DNA of 64,000 bases from the NCBI GenBank assembly GCA_017429525.1, contig JAFROT010000020.1, positions 1 through 64,000 of the forward strand, given 5' to 3'. Of the stretch, positions 17,162 to 25,525 are shown one piece after another. Source of the stretch: Bacteroidaceae bacterium (GTDB lineage Bacteria; Bacteroidota; Bacteroidia; Bacteroidales; Bacteroidaceae). Below the pieces are notes generated by a model. It saw only the letters and a list, made by a program, of their open reading frames with translations. It did no database searches and was not told the DNA's origin. Both the position numbers and the translations under genes were made by a program. How positions within the stretch are numbered: the first letter of the stretch is position 1; each line of letters starts with the position of its first letter.

Positions 17162-19275
17162 AAAAGACCCTTATGACTGTAGGAATCGCATCCGCAATGA
17201 TGATGCTGACCACATCCTGCCAACAGACACAGCGCGAGAATCCCTTGCTCGTGGAGAGCCAGTTGCCATTTGGCGCCTCCGACTTCAGCAAGATCAAGGT
17301 CACCGACTACCTGCCTGCCTTCGAGGCAGCCATCGAGCAACAACGTGCGAACATTCAACAGATTGTCGAGTGCACGGACTCGGCCACGTTCGCGAACACA
17401 ATCCTGCCCTTCGAGGACAGCGGACGCCTGCTCGACCGCGTGAGTCGTGTCTTCTTTGCCATCGTGGAGGCCGACAAGACTCCCGAGATTGGCGAGATTG
17501 AGAAACAAGTACAGCCCATGATCACCGAGCTCGAGAACGAGATTTCGTTCAACCGACCGCTCTTCGAACGCATCCGTCAGGTCTACGAACGCGAGTACGA
17601 GACGCTGCAGGGCGAAGACCGTAAACTGCTCGAGGAGATCTACAAGGATTTCGTGCGCAAAGGAGCTCTCCTCGCTGAGGATAAGATGGAGCGCATGAAG
17701 CAGATCAACCGCCGCATCTCCGACCTCCAGCAGCAGTGGGGCGACGTGCTGCCCGATGCCACCAACAACGCCGTCGTCTGGGTGGACACGAAGGAAGAAC
17801 TCGCCGGACTCAGCGAGGCCGATATCGCTCAATGTGCCAAGGATGCTGAGAGCCGAGGGGGAAAGGCACCCTACGCCATCGTCATCGTCAACACCACCCA
17901 GCAGGCTCCTCTTGCCAGCCTTGACAATCGCGACCTCCGACGACGAGTCTTCGAGGCTTCAGTGCATCGTGCTGATGGAACGGGCGCGTTCAACACCTTC
18001 CCCATCGCCTGTGAGATTGCCAAGCTGCGTGCCGAGCAGGCCGAGCTGATGGGCTATGACAACTATGCCTCCTACTCACTCGAGAAGACGATGGCCAAGA
18101 CGCCCGAGAACGTCTACGCGTTCCTCAAGAACCTCATCAGCCAGTACACGCCGAAGGCTGAGGCCGAGACGAAGGCCATCGAGGACTTTGCCCGTCAGAC
18201 CGAAGGCCCCGACTTCCAGCTACAGCCCTACGACCGCTTCTACTATTCTGCCAAGATGAAGAAGCAACTGCTCAACATCTCCGACGACGAGGTAAAGCCA
18301 TACTTCAACATCGACAGCGTGCTCATCAATGGGGTCTTCTATGCTGCCAATCGCGCTTACGGCCTCACGTTCAAGCAGCTCGACGACTTCCCCACCTACC
18401 ATCCCGACATGAAAGCCTTCGAGGTGATCGATAAGGACGGCAGCCCGCTCGCCTTGTTCTATTGCGACTACTTCCGTCGACCCACCAAGCGCGGTGGAGC
18501 GTGGATGGACGGTTTCCAGAAGCAGAGCCGCCAATGGCAGCAGCAGCCCATCATCTTCAACGTCTGCAATAGCGCCAAAGCTCCCGACGGGCAGCCCTCG
18601 CTGCTCACGTGGGACGAGGTGACGACGATGTTCCATGAGTTCGGGCACGCGCTCCACGGCATCCTTTCCGCCTGCCAGTACAACCGCCTCAGCGGCACCA
18701 GCGTGGCCCGCGATTTCGTCGAGATGCCCTCGCAGTTCAACGAGTCGTTCGCTTCCATTCCCGAGATCTTCGACCACTATGCCCTCCACTGCGAGACGGG
18801 CGAGCCTATGCCTGCCGACCTGAAGGAACGCATGCTCGCGAGCATCAACTTCCAGACGGCCTACGCGCTGGGCGAGAACCTCGCGGCCACCTGCCTCGAC
18901 CTCGCTTGGCACATGCTGCCCTCGACCGACATCCCCACCGCCGAGCAGGCTGCAGCCTTCGAGACCGAAGCCCTGCGACAGATAGGGTTGCTCAATACGC
19001 AGATTCCGCCGCGCTACAGCACCAGCTATTTCAATCACGTCTTCGGTGGCGGCTACGCCGCTGGCTACTACAGCTATCTCTGGACGGAGGTGCTGGCCGT
19101 GAACATTGCCGACGTCTTTGCCCAGCGCGGAGCCTTGGAGCCTCAAACGGGGCAGGACTTCCGTGATAAGGTCCTCAGTCGCGGCAACACGGGCGACCTG
19201 ATGCAGATGTTCACCGATTTCACAGGTATGGCCCAACCCGATGCATCGGGTCTGCTCAAAGCAAGAGGTTTGTAA
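17158..19275 (+). CDS. dcp: M3-family zinc metallopeptidase lipoprotein (dipeptidyl carboxypeptidase-like)
   Basis: A 705-aa thimet-oligopeptidase/Dcp-family enzyme that trims short peptides. The zinc motif HEFGH spans His493-His497 with GHALHG following. The C-terminal YYSYLWTEVLAVNIADVF matches the conserved M3 substrate-binding region. A lipobox (MLTTSC, Cys near residue 21) predicts export and lipid anchoring, as in Bacteroidales M3 peptidases. It overlaps CbiET by ATGA and is 2 bases from CbiG-CobM, so it is transcribed within the cobalamin operon despite having no known role in corrin synthesis. Confidence 0.92.
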   Translation: MKKTLMTVGIASAMMMLTTSCQQTQRENPLLVESQLPFGASDFSKIKVTDYLPAFEAAIEQQRANIQQIVECTDSATFANTILPFEDSGRLLDRVSRVFFAIVEADKTPEIGEIEKQVQPMITELENEISFNRPLFERIRQVYEREYETLQGEDRKLLEEIYKDFVRKGALLAEDKMERMKQINRRISDLQQQWGDVLPDATNNAVVWVDTKEELAGLSEADIAQCAKDAESRGGKAPYAIVIVNTTQQAPLASLDNRDLRRRVFEASVHRADGTGAFNTFPIACEIAKLRAEQAELMGYDNYASYSLEKTMAKTPENVYAFLKNLISQYTPKAEAETKAIEDFARQTEGPDFQLQPYDRFYYSAKMKKQLLNISDDEVKPYFNIDSVLINGVFYAANRAYGLTFKQLDDFPTYHPDMKAFEVIDKDGSPLALFYCDYFRRPTKRGGAWMDGFQKQSRQWQQQPIIFNVCNSAKAPDGQPSLLTWDEVTTMFHEFGHALHGILSACQYNRLSGTSVARDFVEMPSQFNESFASIPEIFDHYALHCETGEPMPADLKERMLASINFQTAYALGENLAATCLDLAWHMLPSTDIPTAEQAAAFETEALRQIGLLNTQIPPRYSTSYFNHVFGGGYAAGYYSYLWTEVLAVNIADVFAQRGALEPQTGQDFRDKVLSRGNTGDLMQMFTDFTGMAQPDASGLLKARGL

Positions 19276-19277
19276 TC

Positions 19278-21050
19278 ATGAAGATAGCCGTCATACAGAT
19301 TAGCGAGGCGGGCAAGGGTATCGCCCTTACACTCCAGCGCGAGCTTGGTGCTACAATCATTCAGCGTACAGCTATCGGCGAACATTGGTGCGACTCGGAT
19401 GCCTTCGTGTTCATCGGAGCGATGGGTATCTGCGTTCGCACCATTGCCCCATACGTCAAGGACAAGCACGAAGACCCTGCTGTGGTGTGTGTCGATAGCA
19501 TGGGGCTTCATGTCATCTCCGTTCTCTCGGGACATATCGGAGGAGCCAACGACCTGGCTCGCGAGGTGGCTGCTCTGATAGGTGCTTGCGAGGTCATCAC
19601 CACCCAGAGCGACAATGCAGGACTCTGGGCACTTGATACCTTCTATGAGAACTATGATTGGCACATGAGTTTTGTGGGCGACCTCAATACGGCGATAAGT
19701 AAGTTCGTCAATAGGGAGCCTGTGGCCCTGCTGCTTGATATTCGCGACGAAGGTACGGATTATCTTGAACGCACTTGCCCACCGCATGTGACGATTGTGA
19801 ATACCGTCGATGAGATCGTGGAGGGAGGCTACACTTTGGCCATTGTTGTCTCTCCTTTCATCTACTCCAATTTACCCGCTGATTTATTGGTCGTTCAGTA
19901 TACCCCACAAGTATTGGATTTGGGCATCGGACTTGCTCATCAGGCACCAGTCGATACTTATGAGGATATCCAACAACTGCTTGCTGAACACGATATTTAT
20001 CTCTGGTCTGAATGTATCCGCAATATCTGTACCATTGATATCAAAGCGGAGGAGCCTGTTGTCCAGAAGTTCCAAAAAGAGCGGTACGGACTTGAACTTA
20101 AGCTCTATACTGCCGAAGAACTATCCAAGGTGGAAGTCCCCACACCCAGCGAAACGGTAGAGAAACATGTGGGTACGCCCAGTGTCTGTGAAGCTGCTGC
20201 CCTGTTGGCTTCCCATCATGGGAAACTGCTATTGCCGAAAGTGAAGGGAAAGGACTTCACACTTGCCGTAGCCATCGAGCGCAAGTATCTGCGTGAGGGC
20301 CGCGTCGAGATTGTGGGTGCTGGTCCGGGCGACCCCGACCTCATCTCGGTTCGTGGGCGTCGCTTCCTGGAGCAGGCCGACCTCATCCTCTATGCCGGCT
20401 CGCTTGTGCCCAAGGCCCTGACGGAGTGCCACAAGGCGGGTGCCGTCGTGCGTTCGTCGGCCGACATGAACCTTGAGGAGCAATGTGCGCTGATGAAGGA
20501 GCACTACGACCGCGGCCACCTCATCGTGCGCCTCCACACCGGCGACCCCTGCATCTTCGGCGCCATTCAGGAGCAGATGGCGTTCTTCGACCGCGAAGGC
20601 ATGCGCTATCACATCACCCCCGGCATCTCCTCGTTCCTGGCTGCCGCCGCCGAGCTGCGGTCGCAGTTCACCATCCCCGAGCGCACGCAGACCATCATCC
20701 TCACCCGTGGCGAAGGGCGCACGCCCATGCCCGAGCGCGAGAAGCTCCACCTGCTGGCACGCTCGCAGTCGACCATGTGCATCTTCCTCAGCGCAGCCAT
20801 CGTCGACGACGTGCAGCGCGAGCTCCTCCAGGAGTACCCCGAGACGACGCCCGTAGCCGCCTGCTACCACCTCACCTGGCCCGACCAGCACATCTACCGC
20901 GGCGTGCTGCGAGACCTCGCCCGCATCGTCCACGACAACCACCTCACCCTCACCACCATGCTCGTCGTGGGCGAAGCCATCGACAACCGTGCAGGCCTCT
21001 CCGAGCTCTACAACCGCCACTTCACCCACCTCTTCCGCAAGGGGGAGTGA
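19278..21050 (+). CDS. cbiG-cbiF: Fusion: cobalt-precorrin-5A hydrolase (CbiG) + precorrin-4 C11-methyltransferase (CbiF/CobM)
   Basis: A 590-aa bifunctional enzyme. The N-terminal CbiG (1 to about 335) opens the delta-lactone and releases acetaldehyde; FIGAMGICVRTIAPY and SVLSGHIGGANDLA are its typical blocks. The C-terminal CobM/CbiF (from about 343) methylates C11, with VEIVGAGPGDPDLISVRG, LHTGDPCIFGAI and ITPGISSF. The CbiG part (especially 19600-20250) uses many A/T-ending codons, whereas the CobM part is almost entirely G/C-ending, as if the halves have different histories. Ends in a palindromic CCCCCCGGGGGG sequence just after the stop. Confidence 0.93.
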   Translation: MKIAVIQISEAGKGIALTLQRELGATIIQRTAIGEHWCDSDAFVFIGAMGICVRTIAPYVKDKHEDPAVVCVDSMGLHVISVLSGHIGGANDLAREVAALIGACEVITTQSDNAGLWALDTFYENYDWHMSFVGDLNTAISKFVNREPVALLLDIRDEGTDYLERTCPPHVTIVNTVDEIVEGGYTLAIVVSPFIYSNLPADLLVVQYTPQVLDLGIGLAHQAPVDTYEDIQQLLAEHDIYLWSECIRNICTIDIKAEEPVVQKFQKERYGLELKLYTAEELSKVEVPTPSETVEKHVGTPSVCEAAALLASHHGKLLLPKVKGKDFTLAVAIERKYLREGRVEIVGAGPGDPDLISVRGRRFLEQADLILYAGSLVPKALTECHKAGAVVRSSADMNLEEQCALMKEHYDRGHLIVRLHTGDPCIFGAIQEQMAFFDREGMRYHITPGISSFLAAAAELRSQFTIPERTQTIILTRGEGRTPMPEREKLHLLARSQSTMCIFLSAAIVDDVQRELLQEYPETTPVAACYHLTWPDQHIYRGVLRDLARIVHDNHLTLTTMLVVGEAIDNRAGLSELYNRHFTHLFRKGE

Positions 21051-21051
21051 A

Positions 21052-21068
21052 GCCCCCCGGGGGGAGGG
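21052..21068 (+). terminator. Short GC palindrome after cbiG-cbiF
   Basis: AGCCCCCCGGGGGGAGG follows the TGA directly. It has no T-run, so it is either a weak terminator or a fragment of the GC-rich repeat family. Confidence 0.3.
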
Positions 21069-21072
21069 TCTT

Positions 21073-21183
21073 CTATTCCACCGTCAGGTGCACCGTCTCG
21101 CCCTCCTCGCGGCTCTCGAGCAGGCGCATCAGGCGCTGCAGCGTGGGGCGCGAGTCCAGCACCTGCCCCTTGCCCGCCACGGC
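21073..21183 (-). pseudogene. Short minus-strand gene remnant (C-terminus-like, unidentified)
   Basis: Read on the minus strand, 36 codons end in TAG at 21073-21075 with a plausible C-terminal pattern (LQRLMRLLESREEGETVHL). An in-frame TGA stands immediately upstream. It abuts the esterase fragment at a sharp junction near 21182, suggesting two unrelated gene ends were brought together by deletion or rearrangement. The parent family is not recognised. Confidence 0.35.
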
Positions 21184-21901
21184 TCAGGCCGACTTCTCGA
21201 AGTTCACCTACGACGAGCTCAACCATGCCGTGCAACGGCTGGCACAGCGAGGCATCCGGGGCGGCTTCTCGCCCGTGGTCGACGGCACGATACTGCCGCA
21301 GCACCCCTTCGAGCCAGCAGCACCCACGGCCAAGGATGTGCCCATGCTCATCGGCACCGACTTCAACGAGTTCACCTTCGACATCAGCCGCACCATGACG
21401 TGGCCCGAGGCCGAGGCCGCCGTGCGACAGCGCCAGGGTGAGCGTGCCGACGCTTTCATCGCCGCCTTCAAGAAAGCCTATCCCAAGGCCGAGCCCAAGG
21501 AGATGACCTACGTCGATACCGGCTTCCGTGCCGGAGCCGTGAAGCAGGCGGCTGCCAAGGCGGCTCAGGGCGGCGCGCCAGCCTACCTCTACCTGTTCAC
21601 CTGGAAGCCCGAGAGCAATGCCCTCGGCGCATCCCACGGCATGGAGCTGCCCCTCATGCTCCACAACGTCAGTCTGCAGCGCGAGATGACGGGGGCGTCT
21701 GACCGTGCCTACAAGTTTGAACGCCTCATCAGCAGCATCTGGCTCGCCTTCATCAAGACGGGCACCCCCAACACTAAAGGTCAGCCCAAGTGGGAACCCT
21801 ACAACGAGCAGACGGGCGTCACGATGATTCTCGACGACCGCTGCGAGCCTCGCCAACACCATGACCGCGAGCTGATGCAGATGAGCCGAAGTATCTGGTA
21901 A
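21182..21901 (+). pseudogene. C-terminal remnant of a type-B carboxylesterase (PnbA-like)
   Basis: About 239 codons match the C-terminal third of para-nitrobenzyl esterase/carboxylesterase type B proteins. VDGTILPQHPF, LIGTDFNEFTFD and the catalytic-His region GASHGMELPLM are present, ending with a WEPYNEQTGVTMILDD-type terminus. The N-terminal two thirds, including the GESAG nucleophile elbow, are missing, and no start codon fits the homology start. It is almost certainly a truncated non-functional relic in the B12 island. Confidence 0.75.
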
Positions 21902-22041
21902 CTTCTTATGAATCAATGTAATCTGTGCTAAGACGCCGATAATAATCTCATTGTGAGCGTATTCCTCACGTGCACGGGGTTAATCATCCCTTTCCTGTAA
22001 AGAAAAATCTTATTTTGTGCGCTCAAATGGCGTTTTATTTG

Positions 22042-22049
22042 TACCTTTG
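22042..22049 (+). promoter_or_regulatory. Putative -7 box (TACCTTTG) for the btuC-like gene
   Basis: TACCTTTG lies 8 bases before the ATG at 22058; a TTTG occurs at 22014-22017, a little farther than the usual -33 spacing. Confidence 0.45.
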
Positions 22050-22057
22050 CAGCCACT

Positions 22058-23086
22058 ATGAAGAAACTCTATTTCGCGGCTCTCGTGGCGCTGATTGCCG
22101 TGCTCTTCGTGCTGAATCTGCTGTTGGGCACGGTGAAGATACCGATGGGCGAGGTGCTCAGCATCTTGTTTTCGCCTCACTCGGGCGGAACGGGTGAGGG
22201 TGCCTCGGTGGCGGCCAACATCATCTGGAACTCGCGTGTGCCGCAGGCGCTGACGGCGCTCGTGGCTGGCGCAGGGCTGGCTGTGAGCGGCCTGCAGATG
22301 CAGACGGTGTTCCGCAATCCGCTGGCCGGTCCTTCCGTCCTCGGCATTTCCAACGGCGCTTCGCTTGGCGTGGCGCTGGTGGTGCTGATGTCGGGCTCGT
22401 TGGGTGGCGTGGCGCTGAGCCGTCTGGGCTACCTCGGCGACGTGGCCATGAGCATAGCGGCCATCGTGGGTGCGCTGGCGGTGATGGCGCTGATCGTGTG
22501 GGTGGCGCGGCGCGTGCAGTCGGGCGTGACGTTGCTCATCATCGGTGTGATGATCGGCTACCTGGCCAACGCCATCATCGGCGTGCTGAAGTTCTTCTCC
22601 AACGAGGAGGACATCAAGGCCTACGTCGTCTGGGGCCTCGGCTCGTTTGCCCGCGTCTCGGGCGACCAGATGGTGCTCTTCGTGGTGGTGATGGCCGTGC
22701 TGCTGCCGCTGAGCATGCTGCTGGTGAAGACGATGAACCTGCTGCTCTTGGGCGATGCCTACGCCAAGAACCTCGGGCTGAACATCCAGCGCTCGCGCTC
22801 GCTGGTCATCCTCTCGTCGGGCGTCCTCGTGGCCATCGTGACGGCCTACTGCGGGCCCATCATGTTCATCGGCTTGGCCGTGCCGCATCTGGCCCGAGCC
22901 CTGTTCCGCACGAGCGACCATCGCGTCCTCATGCCCGCCACGCTGCTCTCGGGTGCTGCCCTGGCCTTGCTGTGCAACCTGATAGCCCGAATGCCTGGCT
23001 TCGAGGGTGCGCTGCCCGTCAACTCGGTGACAGCGCTGGTCGGCGCTCCCGTCATCGCCGCCGTGCTGTTTAGGAAACGTGAGTAA
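22058..23086 (+). CDS. btuC: ABC transporter permease, FecCD/BtuC family
   Basis: A 342-aa FecCD-type permease with about 10 hydrophobic helices. Family signatures are RVPQALTALVAGAGLAVSG followed by MQTVFRNPLAGPSVLGISNGA, and later GPIMFIGLAVPHLAR. Such permeases move vitamin B12, haem or ferric siderophores across the inner membrane. Its place in a B12 island beside a BtuF-like lipoprotein suggests corrinoid import. No ATPase partner (BtuD) is found beside it; the next gene is an EamA transporter instead. Confidence 0.9.
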   Translation: MKKLYFAALVALIAVLFVLNLLLGTVKIPMGEVLSILFSPHSGGTGEGASVAANIIWNSRVPQALTALVAGAGLAVSGLQMQTVFRNPLAGPSVLGISNGASLGVALVVLMSGSLGGVALSRLGYLGDVAMSIAAIVGALAVMALIVWVARRVQSGVTLLIIGVMIGYLANAIIGVLKFFSNEEDIKAYVVWGLGSFARVSGDQMVLFVVVMAVLLPLSMLLVKTMNLLLLGDAYAKNLGLNIQRSRSLVILSSGVLVAIVTAYCGPIMFIGLAVPHLARALFRTSDHRVLMPATLLSGAALALLCNLIARMPGFEGALPVNSVTALVGAPVIAAVLFRKRE

Positions 23087-23111
23087 TGTGAAAATCAACA
23101 ATCTGTAATAA

Positions 23112-24065
23112 ATGACTAATACCTTCAAAGGCTATTCGCTCGGTGTCGTAGCTGCGGCCAGCTACGGCCTGAATCCGCTGTTTGCGCTGCCGTTGCTCAG
23201 TGCGGGCGTTGACGCCTTCAGCGTTCTCTTTCTTCGTTATTTCTTTGCCGTGCCTATGCTGGCGGTGATGATGATTGCCCGCGGACGTGGCTTCGGCCTG
23301 CGGCGTGGACAGGTGGTGCCGCTGGCCATACTGGGCATCCTGATGGCCTTCTCATCGCTGACGCTCTATGTCAGCTACACCTATATCGGCGCTGCCATCG
23401 CCTCGACGCTGCTCTTCGTCTATCCCATCCTCGTGACCATCATCATGGCTACGGTCTATCACGAACGGGTGGGGCTGACGACGGTGGTCTGCATCCTCTT
23501 GGCAACGGCGGGCATAGGGCTGCTCTATCGTGGCGACGACGGGGCTGTGCTCGACCCCTACGGCCTCGTGCTGGTGTTCCTCTCGGCGCTCTCGTATGCC
23601 ATCTATCTGGTAGCCGTCAATCGCGGTCAGATGAAGGAGATCCCGACGCTGAAGCTGACGCTCTACGTGATTGCCTTCGGCCTGCTGCTCTTTGCCTTCC
23701 GCTTCCGCATGCAGACGTTCGCCATCCTCTCGGCCAACCCTTGGCTGTGGCTGTCGGCCTTCTCGATGGCGCTGTTCCCTACGGCTGTCTCGCTCATCTG
23801 CACCAGTGCCGCCATCCACAAGATCGGCAGCACGCCCGTTGCCATCCTCGGCGCCATGGAGCCTGTGACGGCCGTGGCCATCGCCATCCTCGTCTTCAAT
23901 GAGGTGCTCACGTTGCGCCTGGCCATCGGCATGTTGCTGGTCATCGCGAGCGTAACGCTGATCATCGCAGGCGGCAACATCACCCACCACCTGCTGCGCG
24001 TCCGCAAGATGTTCCCTCGGCTGAACCGGCATTGGCGCAAGCGCTTCGCCAGGAATGAGGAATGA
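23112..24065 (+). CDS. EamA/DMT-family transporter
   Basis: A 317-aa drug/metabolite-transporter family protein with about ten membrane helices and the internal duplication typical of EamA (for example YTYIGAAIASTLLFVYPILV in the first half and IGSTPVAILGAMEPVTAVAI in the second). Substrate unknown; EamA proteins usually export amino acids or metabolites. It starts 25 bases after BtuC and ends with an ARNEE tail coded by the AATGAGG/AATGACG repeat array, which also supplies its stop. Its position between permease and binding protein suggests co-transcription. Confidence 0.85.
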   Translation: MTNTFKGYSLGVVAAASYGLNPLFALPLLSAGVDAFSVLFLRYFFAVPMLAVMMIARGRGFGLRRGQVVPLAILGILMAFSSLTLYVSYTYIGAAIASTLLFVYPILVTIIMATVYHERVGLTTVVCILLATAGIGLLYRGDDGAVLDPYGLVLVFLSALSYAIYLVAVNRGQMKEIPTLKLTLYVIAFGLLLFAFRFRMQTFAILSANPWLWLSAFSMALFPTAVSLICTSAAIHKIGSTPVAILGAMEPVTAVAIAILVFNEVLTLRLAIGMLLVIASVTLIIAGGNITHHLLRVRKMFPRLNRHWRKRFARNEE

Positions 24066-24225
24066 TGAATGACGAATGACGAATCTCGCTTCGCTCGGCG
24101 CTCGGCCCGAAGGGACGCTCCACACTTGGAGAATGACGAATGACGAATGATGAATGACGAATAGGAGTAACTTGTGACAAATGACGAATGACGAATAGGA
24201 GTAACTTATGACGAATGACGAATAA
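24053..24225 (+). repeat. AATGACG heptamer array with GC-rich core
   Basis: Many AATGACG/AATGATG units surround TCTCGCTTCGCTCGGCGCTC (about 24083-24102), a relative of the TCTCGCTCCGCTCG core at 11778. A subunit containing GACGAATAGGAGTAACTT occurs twice (about 24154 and 24189). The array covers the EamA stop and the gap to btuF. Confidence 0.8.
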
Positions 24226-24238
24226 TCTTATCAGGTAT

Positions 24239-25444
24239 ATGAAGAAAAGGAATATTATGGCAATGGCGACGCTATTCGGCGTTTTGTTGCTAATCGCATC
24301 GTGTGGCAACTCATCGCGACCCACGTCGGCGACAGATGAGGTTGAAGTGGTCGATACCATGGAGTTGCGCTATGCCAAAGGCTTCAGGGTGCGCACGCTG
24401 GCGAACGGCGTGCGCTTGGTGGATGTGGCCGATCCGCAGACCGACGAGGACCGCATGCCCGTGAGCTATCACTTTGCATTGGTGCCTAAAGACTCTCCCA
24501 TCCAAGTCCCTGTTCTTGAAGGGGAAAGCGCCTCTTCGAGCCGAGCGAGAGCGGGCGTAGAGGCTTCCTACACCCCCGTTCAGGTCCCTGTCTCGCGCAC
24601 TATCGTGATGACGATGCTGCAGCTTTCCAATTTCACGGCCTTGGATGCGTTGGACGTCGTGCGCGGCATCACGGGCACGAAGAACCTCTTCAATAAAGAT
24701 GTTCGTGCGCGCGTTGAGGACGGGCGCATCGTCAAGATAGGCATGGAGGGCAACTTCGACACCGAACTCATCCTGGCGGCCCAGCCCGAGGTTATCTTCA
24801 TCTCGCCTTTCAAGCGTGGCGGCTACGATGCCATCAAGGAGACAGGCATCACCCTCATCCCGCACCTCGGCTACAAGGAACTCCATCCGCTGGGGCAGGC
24901 CGAATGGGTGAAGTTCGTGGGCCTCTTCCTCGGCAAGGAGGCCGAAGCTGACAGCTTGTTTGCTGAGATAGAGGAGAGGTATAATGCGTTGAAGGCGAAG
25001 ACACAGCGTGGTGGGGCTGCTCCCACCGTCTTCTCCGGCGAGATGCACGGCGGCAACTGGTATGCCGTGGGCGGCAAGAACGCGCTGGCGCAGCTGTTCC
25101 GCGACGCCGGAGCCGACTATGTCATCAAGGACGATAATACGGGCGGCGTCAACATCGAGTTCGAACAGCTCTACGCCCAAGCCGCCGATGCCGACTACTG
25201 GCGCATCCTCAACAGCTATCCTGGCGACTTCTCCTACGAAGCCCTGAAGGCCAGCGAGCCACGCAACGAGCTCTTCCGAGCCTTCCGCGAGAAGAAGGTC
25301 ATCTACTGCAATATGAAGCAGACACCCTACTACGAGCTTGCCCCCATGCAGCCCGACGCACTGCTGGCCGACCTCATCGCTATCTTCCATCCCGAGCTGA
25401 TGCCCAAGGACTATGAGCCCACGTTCTACAGGCTGCTGAAATAA
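24239..25444 (+). CDS. btuF: BtuF-like periplasmic substrate-binding lipoprotein
   Basis: A 401-aa ABC-type cobalamin/Fe3+-siderophore binding protein with a lipobox (LLLIASC). Class III binding-protein blocks are seen: VVRGITGTKNLFN, the long linker-helix region, and LAAQPEVIFISPF. The start at 24239 is set by the signal peptide; an upstream in-frame codon lies in repeat sequence. A 78-bp in-frame insertion (24513-24590) flanked by near-identical CA(A/G)GTCCCTGT repeats adds an Arg/Ser/Ala-rich loop before the first conserved domain. Ligand is inferred as a corrinoid from context; the family also serves haem and siderophores. Confidence 0.87.
   Translation: MKKRNIMAMATLFGVLLLIASCGNSSRPTSATDEVEVVDTMELRYAKGFRVRTLANGVRLVDVADPQTDEDRMPVSYHFALVPKDSPIQVPVLEGESASSSRARAGVEASYTPVQVPVSRTIVMTMLQLSNFTALDALDVVRGITGTKNLFNKDVRARVEDGRIVKIGMEGNFDTELILAAQPEVIFISPFKRGGYDAIKETGITLIPHLGYKELHPLGQAEWVKFVGLFLGKEAEADSLFAEIEERYNALKAKTQRGGAAPTVFSGEMHGGNWYAVGGKNALAQLFRDAGADYVIKDDNTGGVNIEFEQLYAQAADADYWRILNSYPGDFSYEALKASEPRNELFRAFREKKVIYCNMKQTPYYELAPMQPDALLADLIAIFHPELMPKDYEPTFYRLLK
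24503..24591 (+). repeat. 78-bp in-frame insertion with flanking 11-bp direct repeats in btuF
   Basis: CAAGTCCCTGT (24503-24513) and CAGGTCCCTGT (24581-24591) match at 10 of 11 bases and are exactly 78 bp apart. The enclosed DNA has inverted arms GCCTCT..AGAGGC around CGAGCCGAGCGAGAGCGGGC. Confidence 0.75.
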
Positions 25445-25454
25445 AGGTCAAGAA

Positions 25455-25518
25455 GAAACGTTATAACGTTATTTCGATATGTCGATATTTCGTTATTCCG
25501 TTATTTCGAAAACTCGTG
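25455..25518 (+). repeat. CGTTATTTCGATAT-type repeat before cbiJ-cbiD
   Basis: Imperfect short repeats (ACGTTATAACGTTATTTCG, ATATTTCGTTATTCCGTTAT) fill the gap between btuF and cbiJ-cbiD. No promoter box is clear here. Confidence 0.55.
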
Positions 25519-25525
25519 AATAAAG

